DNA from: Chloroflexota bacterium
GTDB taxonomy: Bacteria > Chloroflexota > Anaerolineae > Ardenticatenales > Ardenticatenaceae
Direction of reading: 5' to 3'
Length of the DNA: 7,505 bases
Assembly (NCBI GenBank): GCA_003520455.1
Contig: DOUV01000212.1
Coordinates: 1-7,505, forward strand
Shown here one piece after another: positions 6,116 to 7,505 of this stretch; within the stretch, counting starts at the first letter, position 1, and each line of letters opens with the position of its first letter. The translations under genes were made by a program, and so were the position numbers. The notes below the pieces were generated by a model that ran no database searches, was not told the origin of the DNA, and was given only the letters and a program-made list of their open reading frames with translations.

Positions 6116-6652
6116 TAGCGGATTGCGCTTGCTCACTTGTAGCATGCAAACGGGAGGCAAGAATAAGCAGTTGCCCCACGGTTTCTGCGGCGCGGCCAGG
6201 CTGGACCCATCGTACAAGCCCGAGAACCAGGCGGAAGCCCCCGGAGCGCGCTCGTCTTGGTCTTGCGCCGCGTGCGACACTGGACCGTCCCGGCGTGGAG
6301 GAACCTGCGCGCCCTACACGTTCCATCTGCACCTGCGTTTACGGCCTCCCGGTCGCTGTCCCATGCGCCGGGACGGCTTGTTCGCCGACATACGGGCGCA
6401 AGACCGCGCGCAGGGGGCAGGGATCGTACAGGACCGTCGTCGAGCCAGCTCGCCTTCCACCCGTCGTCGGGGCCGAGCGAGCGCCATGAAACCCGCCAGC
6501 GGCGACCCTCTCCTGGTGGCTTCTTGAGTCGCGAGGGCGGCAGTTTCACATGCTTGGTGCCCCAGGGGCGCTCGTCCATCGCCGCGCCGATGCCGGGGCG
6601 GCCGAGCGGTTGGTGGGTGAACCGCCGGGCGCCTGCTCTCCGTGCCAGGGCC
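6116..6652 (+). other. GC-rich stretch without a recognisable gene
   Basis: Between the small membrane gene and the recognisable RHS sequence, several frames on both strands stay open. This is expected at this GC content, and none gives a protein I recognise. The frame that becomes RHS at about 6650 is open from 6167, but its upstream translation is rich in Pro, Arg and Ser and has no YD repeats. No terminator, tRNA or inverted-repeat end was seen. It may be the remnant of a deleted or rearranged element. Confidence 0.5.
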
Positions 6653-7505
6653 ACCTACACCGCCGCGGGCGCGCTGGCCTCGCTGACGCTGCTCAACGGG
6701 ACGCGCACGGACGACCGCTCCTACGACGAGCCGGGCGTTGACCAGTCGCAGCGGCTGCGACAGCTCACGGTCACCAAGGACGGCACTACCCTGCTCGACC
6801 TCACCTATCGCTACGACGCCGTCTCGAACCTGACCGGCCTGACCGATGCCACCCCCGGCCGTGCGGAGAGTCTGACCCTGGCCTACGATGCCTTCAACCG
6901 CCTGCGGACCGTCAGCGGCGAGGCGTACAGCGCCAGCTACACCTACGATCGGCTGGATCGGCTCACGAGCGTGAAGGAGGGCAGCTACAGCACCATCTTC
7001 GGCGCCTGGTCCGCGGGCACCGAGGCCAACATCCCAGGGCAACCGCGCCCCGCGCCCCGCTATATTGGTAATCCCAGCAACCAGTTCGGCTACGACCCGG
7101 CCGGCAACATGACCCTCCGCTGGCTCAAGCAGGGCGGCACCTACACCGCCTCTACCCAGAAGTTCAACGTCGACAACCGGCTCTATCAGGTCATCGGCAA
7201 TGGGACGACCACGACCTACGACCTGGACGCGCAGACCGGGACCACCCTCCGGCGGACCCAGACCAGCGGCAGCACCACGACCGTCACCGATTTCGTACTC
7301 AAGTACTATCAGAAAAATGTGACCGCCGGCACGGGCACGGTCTACTACTATTTCGGCGACCAACTGGTGGCCCAGCTGAGCAACAAGCGCACCTTCATTC
7401 ACGGCGACCACCTGGGCAGCACGGTGCTGGTGACGGACGGGGCGGGGGCAGTGCTGGCCCGCTACCGCTACCACGCCTACGGCCGCCAGCGCGAAGGCAG
7501 CAGCA
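6590..7505 (+). CDS. Second RHS/YD-repeat core fragment, N-terminally truncated, runs off the window
   Basis: Recognisable RHS sequence starts abruptly at about 6650 (ATYTAAGALASLTLLNG). It continues without a stop to the window end: LTYRYDAVSNLTGLTD, LTLAYDAFNRLRTVSG, ASYTYDRLDRLTSV, NQFGYDPAGNMTLR, KFNVDNRLYQVIGNG, TTTYDLDAQTG, YYYFGDQLVAQL and the core hallmark GDHLGSTVLVTDGAGAVLARYRYHAYGRQ. An in-frame ATG at 6590 has no ribosome binding site, so the true start is unclear. A full RHS protein would need far more YD repeats and an N-terminal region, so this is either an orphan RHS core carrying another tip beyond the window, or a decayed duplicate. The piece at 1-96 is the part that would follow shortly after where this one ends. 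Confidence 0.78.
   Translation, partial: MPGRPSGWWVNRRAPALRARATYTAAGALASLTLLNGTRTDDRSYDEPGVDQSQRLRQLTVTKDGTTLLDLTYRYDAVSNLTGLTDATPGRAESLTLAYDAFNRLRTVSGEAYSASYTYDRLDRLTSVKEGSYSTIFGAWSAGTEANIPGQPRPAPRYIGNPSNQFGYDPAGNMTLRWLKQGGTYTASTQKFNVDNRLYQVIGNGTTTTYDLDAQTGTTLRRTQTSGSTTTVTDFVLKYYQKNVTAGTGTVYYYFGDQLVAQLSNKRTFIHGDHLGSTVLVTDGAGAVLARYRYHAYGRQREGSS

Noticed and set aside
6133..6654. Possible transposase remnant on the minus strand
   Set aside because: The translation looked superficially gene-like, but I could find no DDE motif, helix-turn-helix or terminal inverted repeats to support it.
6314..7474. Long open frame on the minus strand (386 codons)
   Set aside because: It is antisense to clear YD repeats on the plus strand, and its Gly/Ala/Val-rich low-complexity translation matches nothing known.
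1..7505. CRISPR array, tRNA or rRNA genes
   Set aside because: No regularly spaced repeats, cloverleaf or rRNA signatures were seen on either strand.

Overview
This high-GC bacterial window is best read as an RHS (YD-repeat) toxin gene interrupted by a group II intron, which is itself interrupted by a second group II intron: a twintron. The organism cannot be named from sequence alone. The GC-rich RHS core and the style of its YD repeats would fit an environmental high-GC bacterium; Chloroflexota is a guess only.

Layout. Positions 1-96 are the end of an RHS core (GRFIQPDT... RYAYSLNNPLK). The core stops at a GTGCG intron start at 97 and resumes at 4892 with YTDSSGH, so removing 97-4891 restores the canonical NNPLK-YTD-SGH junction in phase 0. 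The outer intron encodes a reverse transcriptase/maturase/HNH protein. Its reading frame is split immediately after the catalytic YADD motif by the inner intron (1541-3947), which also starts GTGCG. Removing the inner intron joins ...IRYADD to FVVFCES..., again in phase 0, giving a complete protein of 547 residues. The inner intron encodes its own, clearly different RT/maturase/HNH protein (606 residues). Each intron has a 34-nt domain V, a domain VI helix with one bulged adenosine six bases before the 3' end, and candidate EBS1/EBS2 pairings to its own 5' exon.

Downstream of the intron, 4892-5623 encodes the variable C-terminal tip of the RHS protein (243 residues, function not recognised). 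A small gene for a protein with one membrane segment (5732-6115) follows and is positioned like an immunity gene. Positions 6116-6650 are GC-rich with no recognisable gene. From about 6650 to the end a second RHS core begins abruptly without its N-terminal part and runs off the window.

How it works together (inference). The RHS core can only be joined to its tip if the outer intron splices. The outer intron's maturase can only be made if the inner intron splices first. Inner splicing probably needs the inner maturase. Without splicing, the RHS frame ends 8 codons into the intron, giving a core with no tip. The outer intron sits exactly at the border between the conserved core and the exchangeable tip; the inner intron sits in the most conserved motif of another intron's reverse transcriptase.
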